Shown here one piece after another: positions 21,292-30,495 of a stretch of 64,000 nt of DNA. The DNA comes from Novosphingobium arvoryzae. GTDB taxonomy: Bacteria; Pseudomonadota; Alphaproteobacteria; Sphingomonadales; Sphingomonadaceae. The notes below the pieces were generated by a model. The model had not been told where the DNA came from and did no database searches. It saw only the letters and a program-made list of their open reading frames with translations. The stretch lies in assembly GCF_014652615.1 (NCBI RefSeq), contig NZ_BMZD01000006.1, forward strand, positions 62,001-126,000. Direction: 5' to 3'. Every line of letters starts with the position of its first letter. Within the stretch, counting starts at the first letter, position 1. Position numbers and translations under genes: made by a program.

Positions 21292-22071
21292 TCAGTAGAT
21301 CGTGTAGCCGCCATCGATCACGATGCTGTCTCCGGTGTGGAACCGCGAGGCATCGGAGGCGAGATAGACCGCGATGCCCGCGAAGTCCTCACGCTCGCCC
21401 CAACGGCGCAGCGGCACGCGGCCGATCACCCTGTCGTTGAACTTGTCCCACGCCTGCAACCTGGCGGTCATGTCGGACCGGATCCAGCCCGGCAGCACGG
21501 CGTTGGCGCGAATGCCATAGCGGGCATATTCCACCGCCAGCCCGCGGATCAGGCCCAGCACGGCGGTCTTGCTGCTGGAATAGGCTTCGTTCGCCGGGGC
21601 GCCGTCGATGGCGGAAGTGGACGATGTGACCAGCAGCGAACCGCCCGCGTCCCCGGCCTCGGCCCGTGCCAGCATATGCCGGGCCACTTCGCGGAAGGTC
21701 CAGAACACCGCGTCGAGGTTCACGGTCATCACCCGCCGCCACGCCTCGGTCGTCTGTTCGTGGAACGGCCCGCCCCCGCCAATCCCGGCATTGGCCGCGC
21801 AGAAGTCGATCCGTCCGAACCGTTCCAGCACGCCCGCGATGCCGGCGATGATCGCGTCCTCGCTGGTCACATCGACTTGGCTGACCAGCACCTCGGCGCC
21901 AGTCGCGCGCAGGGTTTCCCCGGCGGCGGCGTTCTTGTCCGGGTTCTGCCCCCAGATCGCCACGCTTGCCCCGGCAGCTGCCAGCCCTTCGGCCATGCCC
22001 AGGCCAATTCCGCCGTTCCCGCCGGTCACCAGCGCGACCTTGCCGGTCAGATCAAAGGGATTGAATGCCAT
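21292..22071 (-). CDS. SDR-family oxidoreductase
   Basis: A classical SDR of 259 aa with TGGNGGIGLG, CAANAGIGGG, a catalytic serine in TSSTSAID, YSSSK, and a C-terminal GDSIVIDGGYTIY of the 3-oxoacyl-ACP-reductase-like type. The ATG at 22071 gives the normal SDR length; the open frame continues upstream without SDR-like content. It is convergent with ligI, so it is probably unrelated to that operon. The substrate is unknown. Confidence 0.88.
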   Translation of the reverse strand: MAFNPFDLTGKVALVTGGNGGIGLGMAEGLAAAGASVAIWGQNPDKNAAAGETLRATGAEVLVSQVDVTSEDAIIAGIAGVLERFGRIDFCAANAGIGGGGPFHEQTTEAWRRVMTVNLDAVFWTFREVARHMLARAEAGDAGGSLLVTSSTSAIDGAPANEAYSSSKTAVLGLIRGLAVEYARYGIRANAVLPGWIRSDMTARLQAWDKFNDRVIGRVPLRRWGEREDFAGIAVYLASDASRFHTGDSIVIDGGYTIY

Positions 22072-22153
22072 GCCCGCCAGTCCTCTTGCTGCTGTTTGCA
22101 GCAGTCTGTCGCAAGGCATCCCGCTTGGCCAGCCTGACAATGGATCCTGTGCG

Positions 22154-22519
22154 CTACAAGCGGTGCACGCCCTGTACCCAGCCCCTGGCCTGCTGACGCA
22201 CGATTTCACGGTCATCCGGCAGGGCCGCGACCTCGTTCTGTCGGCGCGCCTCCAGCAGGACGCTGGCAGGCAGCGGCTCGTCGAACAGGATGCCGATCCG
22301 TCCGCCGTTGCCCCACTGGATGTCGCCAAAAAATTCGTGACGATCCCATTGCAGCACCGCCGGCCCGCTGCAGCCAAAGGCCTGCCTGGCCAGCACGCTG
22401 GCCCCCTGGCGGGACAGATCGCACAGGATGACACTATGCACGCCCGCCCGGGTGATCACTCGCGCCGCCAGACGCAGGCGCAGCCTTGAATCGCGGCGCC
22501 GTCCTACCGGGTTTGTCAT
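22154..22519 (-). CDS. PilZ-domain protein
   Basis: A small protein of 121 aa. The RRRDSR motif near residue 8 and CDLSRQGASV about 25 residues later fit the c-di-GMP-binding pattern RxxxR...[D/N]xSxxG. FFGDIQWGNGGRIGILFDEPL completes a PilZ-like barrel. The ATG at 22519 is preceded by GCGAGG. It is a stand-alone single-domain receptor, possibly adjusting surface or motility functions. No partner is adjacent. Confidence 0.8.
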   Translation of the reverse strand: MTNPVGRRRDSRLRLRLAARVITRAGVHSVILCDLSRQGASVLARQAFGCSGPAVLQWDRHEFFGDIQWGNGGRIGILFDEPLPASVLLEARRQNEVAALPDDREIVRQQARGWVQGVHRL

Positions 22520-22606
22520 GCTGCCTCGCCAGGATTGACCATCGGGTCGATCCTGCACCGGGCGCAGTAAGGATCAGGCTAAGTCTGCCCTAGGGCGAAA
22601 CCCCGA

Positions 22607-23068
22607 TCAGGTGACGGACTTCTTGGGGTTCACCAGGATCACCATCTCGTCATAGACCGCGATCAGATGGCTGTCGTACCACTGGTCCAGCACGCATTTG
22701 ACCTGACCGAAGAAGCCGGGAATCTCGTCCAGCACATAGGATCCGCGAAACTGCGCGCCGCCTTCTTCGCCATAGACCGGCGGTGCGGAGATATCGATCG
22801 CCTGCCCTTTGAGATAGGCCACGATTTCATCGATCTGCTGCTTCAGCGCGGCACGGCGATGTTCGTTGTTCGCCCCGCGCGCATGCTGCAGCTCCTCGCG
22901 TCCACGCTCGATCAGGGCGGAAAGATAGGCATAGACGCGGTCCATGTTCTCGCGCTTCAGCGCGACCATCTTGTCCACGTATTCCTTCTGCACGCGGATC
23001 GCCGCGGTTTCGGGGTGTTCCGAACCGGCAAAGCCTTGACCCCAGCTGACGGGATTTTCCTGAATCAT
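22607..23068 (-). CDS. Hypothetical protein, helical N-terminus
   Basis: 153 aa, not recognised. Residues 25-90 are charged and likely helical (VQKEYVDKMVALKRENMDRVYAYLSAL and following). The C-terminal part (YGEEGGAQFRGSYVLDEIPGFFGQVKCVLDQW) looks like a small folded domain. No signal peptide or membrane segment. Upstream and downstream gaps hold no other gene. The function is unknown. Confidence 0.65.
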   Translation of the reverse strand: MIQENPVSWGQGFAGSEHPETAAIRVQKEYVDKMVALKRENMDRVYAYLSALIERGREELQHARGANNEHRRAALKQQIDEIVAYLKGQAIDISAPPVYGEEGGAQFRGSYVLDEIPGFFGQVKCVLDQWYDSHLIAVYDEMVILVNPKKSVT

Positions 23069-23189
23069 GCGCTACCCTTGCAAACCCGATGCAATATGCT
23101 TCGAATGCAGGTGGATAGCCCCGGCATGCTTACTTTCGGGTAAACCCGGCTGGCCGAATGTATCGGGGCGGTGCGCCCGCCCTAGGCGG

Positions 23190-23918
23190 CTACTTTAGCC
23201 AGGCATAGAGAAAGTCGGGCAGGCGCCCGCCAACCAGATAGTCGCCATCCACGAACGCCTCATACTGCAGGCGGCGCCCCAGGGTGCGGTCTGCCGGGGG
23301 TTGCTGCTCGTTGCGGCGGGAAAAGGCCGACAGCAGCGTGCGGGCAGGCTCGTAGGTGTGGGCGGCCGTGCTGTCGCGCGCGGCCGGATGGGTCATGGTG
23401 ACCAGGAACTTGCGCACCCGGCCATGCGACGGGTCGGACCGCCGGGCCTCGCGCAGCAGGGCGGCCCAGCCGCTGACCGGGTCCGCCGCGTCCCACATCG
23501 CGCGATAGCGCTGCTCCAGCGGCGCTTCGAGCACGCGCAGGGTATCGCCACTGACCGTGCCGGTGACGATCGGCTCTCCGCCCTTGGCAGGAGTGATCGT
23601 GATCGCGCGGATGGCGCTGACGGTCAGTTCGTCGAGCAGGTCGATTTCCGCCTCGTCCAGCCGGCCGTCGAGCAGCATCAGGTCGCGGACCCTGGCTGCA
23701 TCCGCAGCCTGCATGACCCGCGCGGGCTGGCGCTGCGCGGCGACGATGACGGCGATGACCTCGGCGCTCGCCCTCGCCCGCCCGTCGGTATTTGCCGCGT
23801 CGGCCGGACGCTGGTTGGGCGGTCGCTGGGGCAGGATATCCACGCTCGAATTGGCGCCTCCCTGGGCCAGCGCCGGAGCGCTCGCCAACAGCCCGCCCAT
23901 CGCAATCAGACCGCGCAT
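23190..23918 (-). CDS. Hypothetical exported protein
   Basis: 242 aa with an N-terminal signal peptide ([19 protein letters not shown]). The ATG at 23918 has GGAGG 6-10 bases upstream; the longer frame from 23966 would bury the signal. The mature part begins with a Pro/Gln/Asn-rich stretch, then a helical region ([23 protein letters not shown]) and an [28 protein letters not shown] end. An EF-hand-like DGRLDEAE segment is seen once. No family recognised. Confidence 0.68.
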   Translation of the reverse strand: MRGLIAMGGLLASAPALAQGGANSSVDILPQRPPNQRPADAANTDGRARASAEVIAVIVAAQRQPARVMQAADAARVRDLMLLDGRLDEAEIDLLDELTVSAIRAITITPAKGGEPIVTGTVSGDTLRVLEAPLEQRYRAMWDAADPVSGWAALLREARRSDPSHGRVRKFLVTMTHPAARDSTAAHTYEPARTLLSAFSRRNEQQPPADRTLGRRLQYEAFVDGDYLVGGRLPDFLYAWLK

Positions 23919-24022
23919 CCCTACCTCCCGCTCCGGCCGCAGGGCAGACAATGCCCGCGCGACCATACATCCGTCTTGTGCAAAGACGTCAGCCGCATCA
24001 TATCGGGCAAAAGGATATGGTC

Positions 24023-24421
24023 ATGCCTGAAAAACTGCACCTTACCGATGCCGAATGGCGCGAACGCCTGACCCCCGAGCAATACGCTATCCTGCGTCAG
24101 GCGGGGACGGAGCGGGCCTTTACCGGCAAGTATGAATACAACACCGCCCCCGGCACGTACTACTGCGCGGGTTGCGGCACGGCGCTGTTTGCTTCCGACG
24201 CCAAGTTCGATTCCGGCTGCGGCTGGCCCAGCTATACCGCGCCGCTGCATGAAGACGGGGTGGAGGAACTGGTCGATACCTCGCACGGGATGATCCGCAC
24301 CGAAGTGCGCTGCGCGACGTGCGAAGGGCATCTGGGCCATGTCTTCCCGGATGGCCCTGCCCCCACGGGCCTGCGCTATTGCATCAACAGCGCCGCGTTG
24401 GGCTTTGAACCGGAAGATTGA
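24023..24421 (+). CDS. msrB: Peptide-methionine (R)-S-oxide reductase
   Basis: Repairs methionine-R-sulfoxide in proteins; cytoplasmic, 132 aa. Two CxxC pairs bind structural zinc (YYCAGCG and [14 protein letters not shown]), and the catalytic cysteine is in [10 protein letters not shown]. The substrate-binding SGCGWPSY is present. AAGGA (24011-24015) supports the ATG at 24023 (MPEKLHL); an ATG two codons earlier is too close to it. Confidence 0.95.
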   Translation: MPEKLHLTDAEWRERLTPEQYAILRQAGTERAFTGKYEYNTAPGTYYCAGCGTALFASDAKFDSGCGWPSYTAPLHEDGVEELVDTSHGMIRTEVRCATCEGHLGHVFPDGPAPTGLRYCINSAALGFEPED

Positions 24422-24559
24422 GCGCGCCAGAATTCAGGCCAGAATCCAGAGCAGCACAAATTGCCATTAACCCTGCGTTACAAATCTCCTATGCATGGCG
24501 CGCGAGCGCGGGGGTGCCAGTTCCGGACACCCCGCCCGCGAGAGGGTTGATCGAGCCAC

Positions 24560-26626
24560 ATGGCACGTAAAGATATCCGGCGCTCCGCCAGTGGCAGCCG
24601 CCAGCCTGAACCGCCGCAGCCATCCGGCCTGCGCCGGTTCGTGCGCCGCCTGTTCGTGTGGGGGCTGGGTCTGGCCCTGCTGGGGGTGCTGATCGTGGGC
24701 GTGGCCGTGGGCCTCGCCGCGCAATCGCTGCCCACCTACAGCGAGCTGAAAAGCAGCCAGGCCGGGCAGATGATCGTTGTGCGCGCACGCGACGGAACGG
24801 AAATCGTCTCCCTCGGGCCAAGCTATGGCAAATGGCTGCCCTATGACCAGATCCCGCAGGTGATGAAGGACGCGATCCTCTCCACCGAGGATCGCCGCTA
24901 TCGCAGCCACATCGGCGTCGATCCCATCGGCATCGCCCGCTCGTTCTATGTCCGCGTGCAGGAAGGCCGCTTCAAGCAGGGCGGGTCGACCATTACCCAG
25001 CAGCTGGCGCGCACGGTGTTCCTGAACAACAGCCGCACCTGGGGCCGCAAGCTGCGCGAGATCATTCTGGCGATGGCGCTGGAATGGAAGTTCTCGAAGG
25101 ACCAGATCCTCGAGCTCTACCTGAACAAGGTCTATTTCGGCGGCGGCGCCTATGGCATCGATTCCGCCAGCCGCAAGTTCTTCGGCCACCCCGGCACCGA
25201 ACTCAGCCTGCCCGAAGCCGCGATCATCGCCGGGCTGGTCAAGGCGCCCTCGCACTATTCACCCACCGCCGATGCCGATGCCGCCGTCGGGCGCGGGCAG
25301 GTCGTGCTGGGCCTGATGCGCGATAACGAGGTCATCAGCGCCGCCGAATTCGCCGCGACCGACTTGAAAAAGATCAAGTTCGCTGCCGAAAAGGGCCAGA
25401 ACTCCGTACGCTACTTCACGGACTGGGCGCTGCCCCAGCTCGACCTGCTGCTGCCGGAAAACTCCGAACCGATCGAGGTCTGGACCACGCTGGACATCGC
25501 CATGCAGCGCGCCGCGACCGAGGCGATCCAGACGCAGGTGCCCAAGGGCGCGCAAGGCGCGCTGGTCAGCCTCGACCGCGATGGCGCGGTGCTGGCGATG
25601 GTCGGCGGGACGGATTACGTCACCTCCAACTACAACCGCGCGGTCAACGCCGTGCGCCAGCCGGGCTCGGCGTGGAAGCTGTTCGTCTATCTCGCCGCGC
25701 TGGAAGCCGGCTATACCCCCAACGACAAGGTCGTGGACGAACCGGTCACGATTGACGGGTGGAGCCCGCGCAACGCCAACGGCACCTTCGCGGGTGAAAT
25801 CGACGTGCGCAGCGCCTTTGCCTATTCCAAGAACACCGTCGCGGCGCAGCTGGGCAACGAAGTGGGCTTCAGCTCGGTCGCTGGTATGGCCAAGCGGTTC
25901 GGGATCACCACGCCGATTTCCACCGTCCCGTCGATGGTGCTGGGCAGCAACGTGGTGCGCGTGATCGACATGACCCGCGCCTTTGCCTCCGTTTCGGCCA
26001 AGGGCCAGGCGATCGAACCCTATGGCATCACCAAGATCGCCACGGTCGACGGCCGCGTGCTCTATGAACGCGACCGCAAGAGCGGGCAGATGCTGGTTCC
26101 CGCCTATGTCGCCGCCGGGATCACCGACATGCTGCAAAGCGCGGTCAGCATCGGCACGGGCCGCGCCGCGCAGATCGGCCGCCCGGTGGCGGGCAAGACC
26201 GGCACGACCACGTCCAACAAGGACGGCTGGTTCCTGGGCTTTTCCAGCGGGATCACCACCGGCATCTGGATGGGCCGCGACGATGACAAGCCCGTTCCCG
26301 GGCTGCAGGGCGGCACCGCCCCGGCGCGCGCCTTTGCCGCCTATATGCGCGTGGCGGTGGCTGGCCGCCCGGTCGAGAAGTTCGACACCGAAGCCGTCGC
26401 CCCGGCCTGGCAGCTGGAACCCGATGACGAAGCGATGCTGACCGGCAACCCGGACGATTATTACTACGTCGATGAAAGGGGCAATCTGGTTGACCCCAAT
26501 GGCAATCCCGCCCCGGCCGACCGGGCACCGGCAGCCCCGGATGGAGGGCTGGAGGAAGTCAACAACCCGCCCCCCGCCGCCAACGCCGACTTCCTCGATC
26601 AGGCCACCGGGCGCGGCCCACGCTGA
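24560..26626 (+). CDS. mrcA: Class A penicillin-binding protein 1A
   Basis: A bifunctional peptidoglycan synthase of 688 aa. A short cytoplasmic tail is followed by a membrane anchor at about 28-54. The GT51 glycosyltransferase contains STEDRRYRSHIGVD (catalytic Glu110), GGSTITQQLAR and KVYFGGGAYG. The transpeptidase has the active-site SAWK (Ser370), the SKN triad (423) and KTGT (546). The C-terminal tail is acidic and proline-rich. A strong terminator follows 24 bases after the stop. It is monocistronic. Confidence 0.95.
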   Translation: MARKDIRRSASGSRQPEPPQPSGLRRFVRRLFVWGLGLALLGVLIVGVAVGLAAQSLPTYSELKSSQAGQMIVVRARDGTEIVSLGPSYGKWLPYDQIPQVMKDAILSTEDRRYRSHIGVDPIGIARSFYVRVQEGRFKQGGSTITQQLARTVFLNNSRTWGRKLREIILAMALEWKFSKDQILELYLNKVYFGGGAYGIDSASRKFFGHPGTELSLPEAAIIAGLVKAPSHYSPTADADAAVGRGQVVLGLMRDNEVISAAEFAATDLKKIKFAAEKGQNSVRYFTDWALPQLDLLLPENSEPIEVWTTLDIAMQRAATEAIQTQVPKGAQGALVSLDRDGAVLAMVGGTDYVTSNYNRAVNAVRQPGSAWKLFVYLAALEAGYTPNDKVVDEPVTIDGWSPRNANGTFAGEIDVRSAFAYSKNTVAAQLGNEVGFSSVAGMAKRFGITTPISTVPSMVLGSNVVRVIDMTRAFASVSAKGQAIEPYGITKIATVDGRVLYERDRKSGQMLVPAYVAAGITDMLQSAVSIGTGRAAQIGRPVAGKTGTTTSNKDGWFLGFSSGITTGIWMGRDDDKPVPGLQGGTAPARAFAAYMRVAVAGRPVEKFDTEAVAPAWQLEPDDEAMLTGNPDDYYYVDERGNLVDPNGNPAPADRAPAAPDGGLEEVNNPPPAANADFLDQATGRGPR

Positions 26627-26650
26627 GCTGATCCGGCAGGAACAGAACAG

Positions 26651-26685
26651 AAAGGCCCCCTTCCCACGACAGGAAGGGGGCCTTT
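26651..26685. terminator. Rho-independent terminator after mrcA
   Basis: A perfect 14-bp stem (arms 26651-26664 and 26672-26685) with a 7-base loop, GC-rich inside and bounded by AAA/TTT. It can serve mrcA on the plus strand and also stop minus-strand transcripts from the protease gene that ends at 26763. Confidence 0.9.
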
Positions 26686-26713
26686 GCTTGTGCCCGATGT
26701 TGCTTGCCGGTTC

Positions 26714-26764
26714 AGAGCACTTTCCAACCAATCCGGATCACCGTGATTGGTCTGAGAGTGCTCT
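26714..26764. repeat. 51-bp imperfect palindrome overlapping the protease stop codon
   Basis: 20-base arms (26714-26733 and 26745-26764) match at 17 of 20 positions around an 11-base spacer. It lies 28 bases from the strong terminator and overlaps the stop codon of the minus-strand protease gene by two bases. It may be a dispersed intergenic palindrome or a second terminator; no T tract follows. Confidence 0.6.
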
Positions 26765-28292
26765 AGCGCAGGCGCACCGGCAGGAACGTGGCGGGCTGGC
26801 CGCGCCGCTGGACGCGCAGCATGATCGCCTGACGCCCCGCAGCCTTGGCCGCGCGGACCGCACTTTCCAGTTCGGCCACGCTGGTCACGTCGTTGCCATT
26901 GGCCGACAGGATCACATCGCCGCGCTGGAGGCCCTTGGTGCCCGCGTCGGACGAACCATCGACCATCGCGATCACCAGCCCCTTGGTGCCATCGGGCATC
27001 CCGATCTGGCGGGCGATCTGCGGGTTGAGCGCGAGGACCGACAGGCCCATCGACTTTTCGACCAGCCCTTCGCCCTGCTTTTGCGGGCTGCGGTTATAGG
27101 CGTCTTCTTCCTGCGGGGTGTTGGGGTTGAACGTGCTCTGGGCCAGTTCCTCGTCGCTCGGGCGCTTGCCGACCACGGCGTTCAGCGTCATCCGCTTGCC
27201 GCCACGCACCACTTCCACCGGGATACGCTTGCCCGGCGCGGTGTTGGCGACGATGAAGCTGAGCGTCTGCTCCGGCGTCACGTCCTTGCCATCGATCTTC
27301 AGCACCACGTCGCCCGGCTGAATGCCGGCGGCGGCGGCGGGCTGGCCCGGCTGCACGGTCTGCACCAGTTCGCCGCGCTTGTTGGGCAGGCCCAGCGAAT
27401 CCGCGACATCCTCGGTCACCGGGGCGATCTGCACGCCCAGATAGCCGCGGTCGATCGACTGGCCCTTGATCAGCTTGTCGACAATCGGCGCGGCGATTTC
27501 CGCCGGAATGGCAAAGCCGATGCCAACGCTGCCGCCGGTGGGCGAGAAGATCGCGTTGTTGATCCCGATCACCGCGCCGTTCATGTCGAACATCGGCCCG
27601 CCGGAATTGCCCCGGTTGATCGATGCGTCGGTTTGCAGATAGCGGTCATAGGCCCCGCCCGCGCCGGTATTGCGATAGACGGCGGAAATGATCCCGGAAG
27701 TTACCGTGCCGCCCAGGCCGAACGGGTTGCCAATGGCAATCACCCAGTCGCCCACGCGCGCCGTGCGGCTATCACCGAACTTCACGAACGGCAGCGGCTT
27801 GCCCGCGTCGATCTTCAGCACCGCCAGGTCCGACGGCGCATCGCGGCCAACCAGCTTGGCGGGATATTCGGTGCCATCGGGCATCGTCACCGTGATCGAT
27901 TCGACCTGGCCCTGCCCGTCCGCCACGATCACGTGGTTGTTGGTGACGACATAGCCGTCCGCCGAAATGACGAAGCCCGAACCCAGCGACTGCGCCTCAC
28001 GCGTTTGCGGGCCGCTGCCCTGCCCGCCGAACAGATCGGCAAAGGGCGTGCCCGCGAACGGGTTGGCATTGCGGACCTGCACTTTCTGGCGGGTCGAAAT
28101 GTTGACCACGGCGGGCTGCAACTGCTGGGTCAGGTCGGCAAAGCTGGCCGGCGCGCCACTGCGGGGCACCACGTTGGCCATGTGCTGCGCGTCGTTCTGG
28201 GCCACCTGTCCCACCGCCGGAAGGCCGGTCGCCAGCGACAGGGCGGCGCCGCCCAGCAGCAGCGCGGTAGTCACTCCATAGGCGTATCGCAC
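26763..28292 (-). CDS. Periplasmic Do/DegP-like serine protease with two PDZ domains
   Basis: A 509-aa HtrA-family protease-chaperone. An N-terminal signal or anchor (to about residue 30) precedes the trypsin-like domain with the triad His120 (TNNHVI), Asp155 (SDLAVL) and Ser230 (RGNSGGPMF). PDZ1 lies at about 275-365 (RGYLGVQIAPV) and PDZ2 at about 400-509. The start is GTG at 28292, with GAGGA upstream. It follows hflK-hflC on the same strand, a common alphaproteobacterial order that joins HflKC-modulated FtsH proteolysis with periplasmic quality control. Confidence 0.95.
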   Translation of the reverse strand: MRYAYGVTTALLLGGAALSLATGLPAVGQVAQNDAQHMANVVPRSGAPASFADLTQQLQPAVVNISTRQKVQVRNANPFAGTPFADLFGGQGSGPQTREAQSLGSGFVISADGYVVTNNHVIVADGQGQVESITVTMPDGTEYPAKLVGRDAPSDLAVLKIDAGKPLPFVKFGDSRTARVGDWVIAIGNPFGLGGTVTSGIISAVYRNTGAGGAYDRYLQTDASINRGNSGGPMFDMNGAVIGINNAIFSPTGGSVGIGFAIPAEIAAPIVDKLIKGQSIDRGYLGVQIAPVTEDVADSLGLPNKRGELVQTVQPGQPAAAAGIQPGDVVLKIDGKDVTPEQTLSFIVANTAPGKRIPVEVVRGGKRMTLNAVVGKRPSDEELAQSTFNPNTPQEEDAYNRSPQKQGEGLVEKSMGLSVLALNPQIARQIGMPDGTKGLVIAMVDGSSDAGTKGLQRGDVILSANGNDVTSVAELESAVRAAKAAGRQAIMLRVQRRGQPATFLPVRLR

Positions 28293-28384
28293 GTGTCCTC
28301 GATCCTCTTGTCTGGTCGCATTGCTGCGAAAGTCATGTTCCCGCCCCGATTCAGCCTGAACCGCCTGAACGGGGATTGAATGGG

Positions 28385-29230
28385 CTACCGGCCCTTGAAC
28401 TGGCGCAGGTAATCGTTCTCTGGCGAGAGGATGATCGTGCTGCCACCCTTGTTGCCGGGATTGGCAAACGTCGCCTCATAGCTGCGCATCGCCCGGTAGA
28501 AGTCATAGAACGCGGGATCCTGGCCATAGGACTTGGCATAGATTTCCGCGGCCTTGGCTTCGGCATCGGACGTGATCAGCTGCGCCTGCATCTGCCCGCG
28601 CGCCTGGATCGTGGTCGCTTCCTGCTCGCGCGCGGCCTGCATCCGGGCGAAGGCGCTTTCCAGCGCCCCTTCGGGTAGATCGGCACGCTTGATCCGCACG
28701 TCGATCACCTGCGCGCCATAAGCGCGGGCCTGCTGGTCCAGGTTCTTGCGGATCTGGGTCATCGCCACCCCGCGTTCGGCGGTCAGCAGCGACTGGAACG
28801 TGCGCTTGCCCAGTTCCTGCCGCAGGACCGAGGTCATGATCGGTTGCAGCTGGCTGATGACGCGCTCCACCGAACCGGCGGTCTTCACCATCTTGACCGG
28901 ATCGATGATGCGGAAGCGGGCATAGGCATCGACCTGCAACCGCAGCTGGTCACTGGACAGCACCAACTGGCGCTCCATCGGGAACGACAGCAGCTGCTTG
29001 TCCACCCAGACCAGCTGTTCGATGAACGGCAGGCGCCAGCTGATCCCGGCGCCCGTCTGTCCGAAATCGACGTTCGGGCGGAATGCGTTGATCTTGCGCA
29101 CCGGCTCACCCAGCCGGACGACGACGACCTGCTGCGTTTCGGGGACGATCACCACGCTGGATACCAGCACCAGCGCGGCTGCGATCAGGCCACCCAGGGC
29201 CATCTTGCTCTGACGAAGCACGTTCAGCAT
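28385..29230 (-). CDS. hflC: HflC, FtsH protease modulator
   Basis: A band-7/SPFH membrane protein of 281 aa that forms a cage with HflK around FtsH. One N-terminal membrane segment (about 12-28) is followed by the SPFH core (VVVRLGEPVRKI, LQVDAYARFRI) and a long helix (MQAAREQEATTIQARGQ) ending SPENDYLRQF. The ATG at 29230 lies directly after the hflK stop, and its GGAGGG Shine-Dalgarno is inside hflK. Confidence 0.94.
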   Translation of the reverse strand: MLNVLRQSKMALGGLIAAALVLVSSVVIVPETQQVVVVRLGEPVRKINAFRPNVDFGQTGAGISWRLPFIEQLVWVDKQLLSFPMERQLVLSSDQLRLQVDAYARFRIIDPVKMVKTAGSVERVISQLQPIMTSVLRQELGKRTFQSLLTAERGVAMTQIRKNLDQQARAYGAQVIDVRIKRADLPEGALESAFARMQAAREQEATTIQARGQMQAQLITSDAEAKAAEIYAKSYGQDPAFYDFYRAMRSYEATFANPGNKGGSTIILSPENDYLRQFKGR

Positions 29231-29231
29231 C

Positions 29232-30359
29232 CTACTGCCCTCCCTGCGCGGCGGCAGGCGCATCGGGTGCGCGGCGCTTCACTTCGGGCAGCGGGAGGTA
29301 GGAAGTCACGCCATTGGCTTCGACCACCACCTTCTCGTTGTTGGACAACACGCGCTCCATCGTATCGTAATACATGCGCCGCCGGGTTACTTCCGGGGCC
29401 AGCTTGTACTGCTGGTACACCTTGTCGAAGGCGGCGGCTTCACCCTCGGCGCGGGCCAGCGTCTGCTGCGCCCAGGCCTGGGCGACGTTCTTGTCGCGCT
29501 GGGCGTTCTGCTGCGCGACGTTGACCTTCTGGAAGGCATCCGCGACCTTTTCAGGCGGGTCGGCCTTCTTGATGTCCACGCCGACGACCTGCACCCCGGT
29601 GCGATAGGCATCGAGAATGCCCTGCATCCGTTCGCGCGTGTTCAGTTCCAGCGGGCCGCGACCGGTGCCGTCCCAGATCGCGTCGAGCGACACTTCTGCC
29701 ACCGACGCGCGCATCGCGGCTTCCGCCACTTCCTTGACCGTGCGCTGCGGGTCGACCGTGGCGAACGTGAACAGCTTCAGGTCCTTGATCCGCCAGCGCA
29801 CCTGATACGACAGGTCGATCAGGTTCTGATCGCTGGTCAGCACCAGGTTCTCGCTGCCTTCGTTTTCCGGGATCAGGTCATTGACCACCGACGTCACGTC
29901 GCGCGTCTCGACCTGCTGGATCGGCCAGGGCGCGGTGACCGACACCCCGGATTCGATCGTGTGGCTATATTTGCCGAAGGTGGTGACAATGCCCTGCTCT
30001 TTCGGGCTTAGCTGGTGGAACGCGCTGCTGAGCAGCCAGACCACTGCCAGGCCGCCAACGATCAGCGGCGCCCAGCTCTTGCCGTCGGCGCGCGGGGGCA
30101 GGCCGGGAAAGCCGCCCCGTCCGCCGCCACCGCCAGAGCCGCCGCCCCTGCCGCCAACCTTGCCGCCACGGGCCTTGAAGATGTCCTCGATCGAGGCAGA
30201 CCGGCGCGGCTCCTCGGCGCTGCCGGCAGGTTGCCAGGGGTTGCGGGGACCATTGCCGGGGGCCGGGTCCGCGGGCTGTTCAGGCGGCTGCTGCGGCGCG
30301 GGATCGCCGCCGTCAGAGTTGCCGGAATCGTTGCCCCAGGGGCTCTTGCGGCCGGCCAT
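29232..30359 (-). CDS. hflK: HflK, FtsH protease modulator
   Basis: The SPFH-family partner of HflC, 375 aa from the ATG at 30359. The cytoplasmic N-terminal part is rich in Pro, Gly and Asn (about 1-95, including a long Gly/Arg run). One membrane segment at about 97-114 (APLIVGGLAVVWLLSS) precedes the SPFH domain (FGKYSHTIESGV, YQVRWRIKDL) and a coiled-coil region (NVAQQNAQRDKNVAQ). An in-frame ATG at 30401 would add 14 residues; neither start has a convincing Shine-Dalgarno. It is coupled to hflC. Confidence 0.93.
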   Translation of the reverse strand: MAGRKSPWGNDSGNSDGGDPAPQQPPEQPADPAPGNGPRNPWQPAGSAEEPRRSASIEDIFKARGGKVGGRGGGSGGGGGRGGFPGLPPRADGKSWAPLIVGGLAVVWLLSSAFHQLSPKEQGIVTTFGKYSHTIESGVSVTAPWPIQQVETRDVTSVVNDLIPENEGSENLVLTSDQNLIDLSYQVRWRIKDLKLFTFATVDPQRTVKEVAEAAMRASVAEVSLDAIWDGTGRGPLELNTRERMQGILDAYRTGVQVVGVDIKKADPPEKVADAFQKVNVAQQNAQRDKNVAQAWAQQTLARAEGEAAAFDKVYQQYKLAPEVTRRRMYYDTMERVLSNNEKVVVEANGVTSYLPLPEVKRRAPDAPAAAQGGQ

Positions 30360-30495
30360 TGCCAGCACGATCTGCTGTGCAGAACTGCGAATACCTCTCA
30401 TGAGGGTTCTTATAGGTACGGGTTGTGCACAAAAACAGTGCCTCCCCCCGCTTTTTCCTTGCTAGGGGGGCGCAAATGCAAATCAGGAGTAGAGT

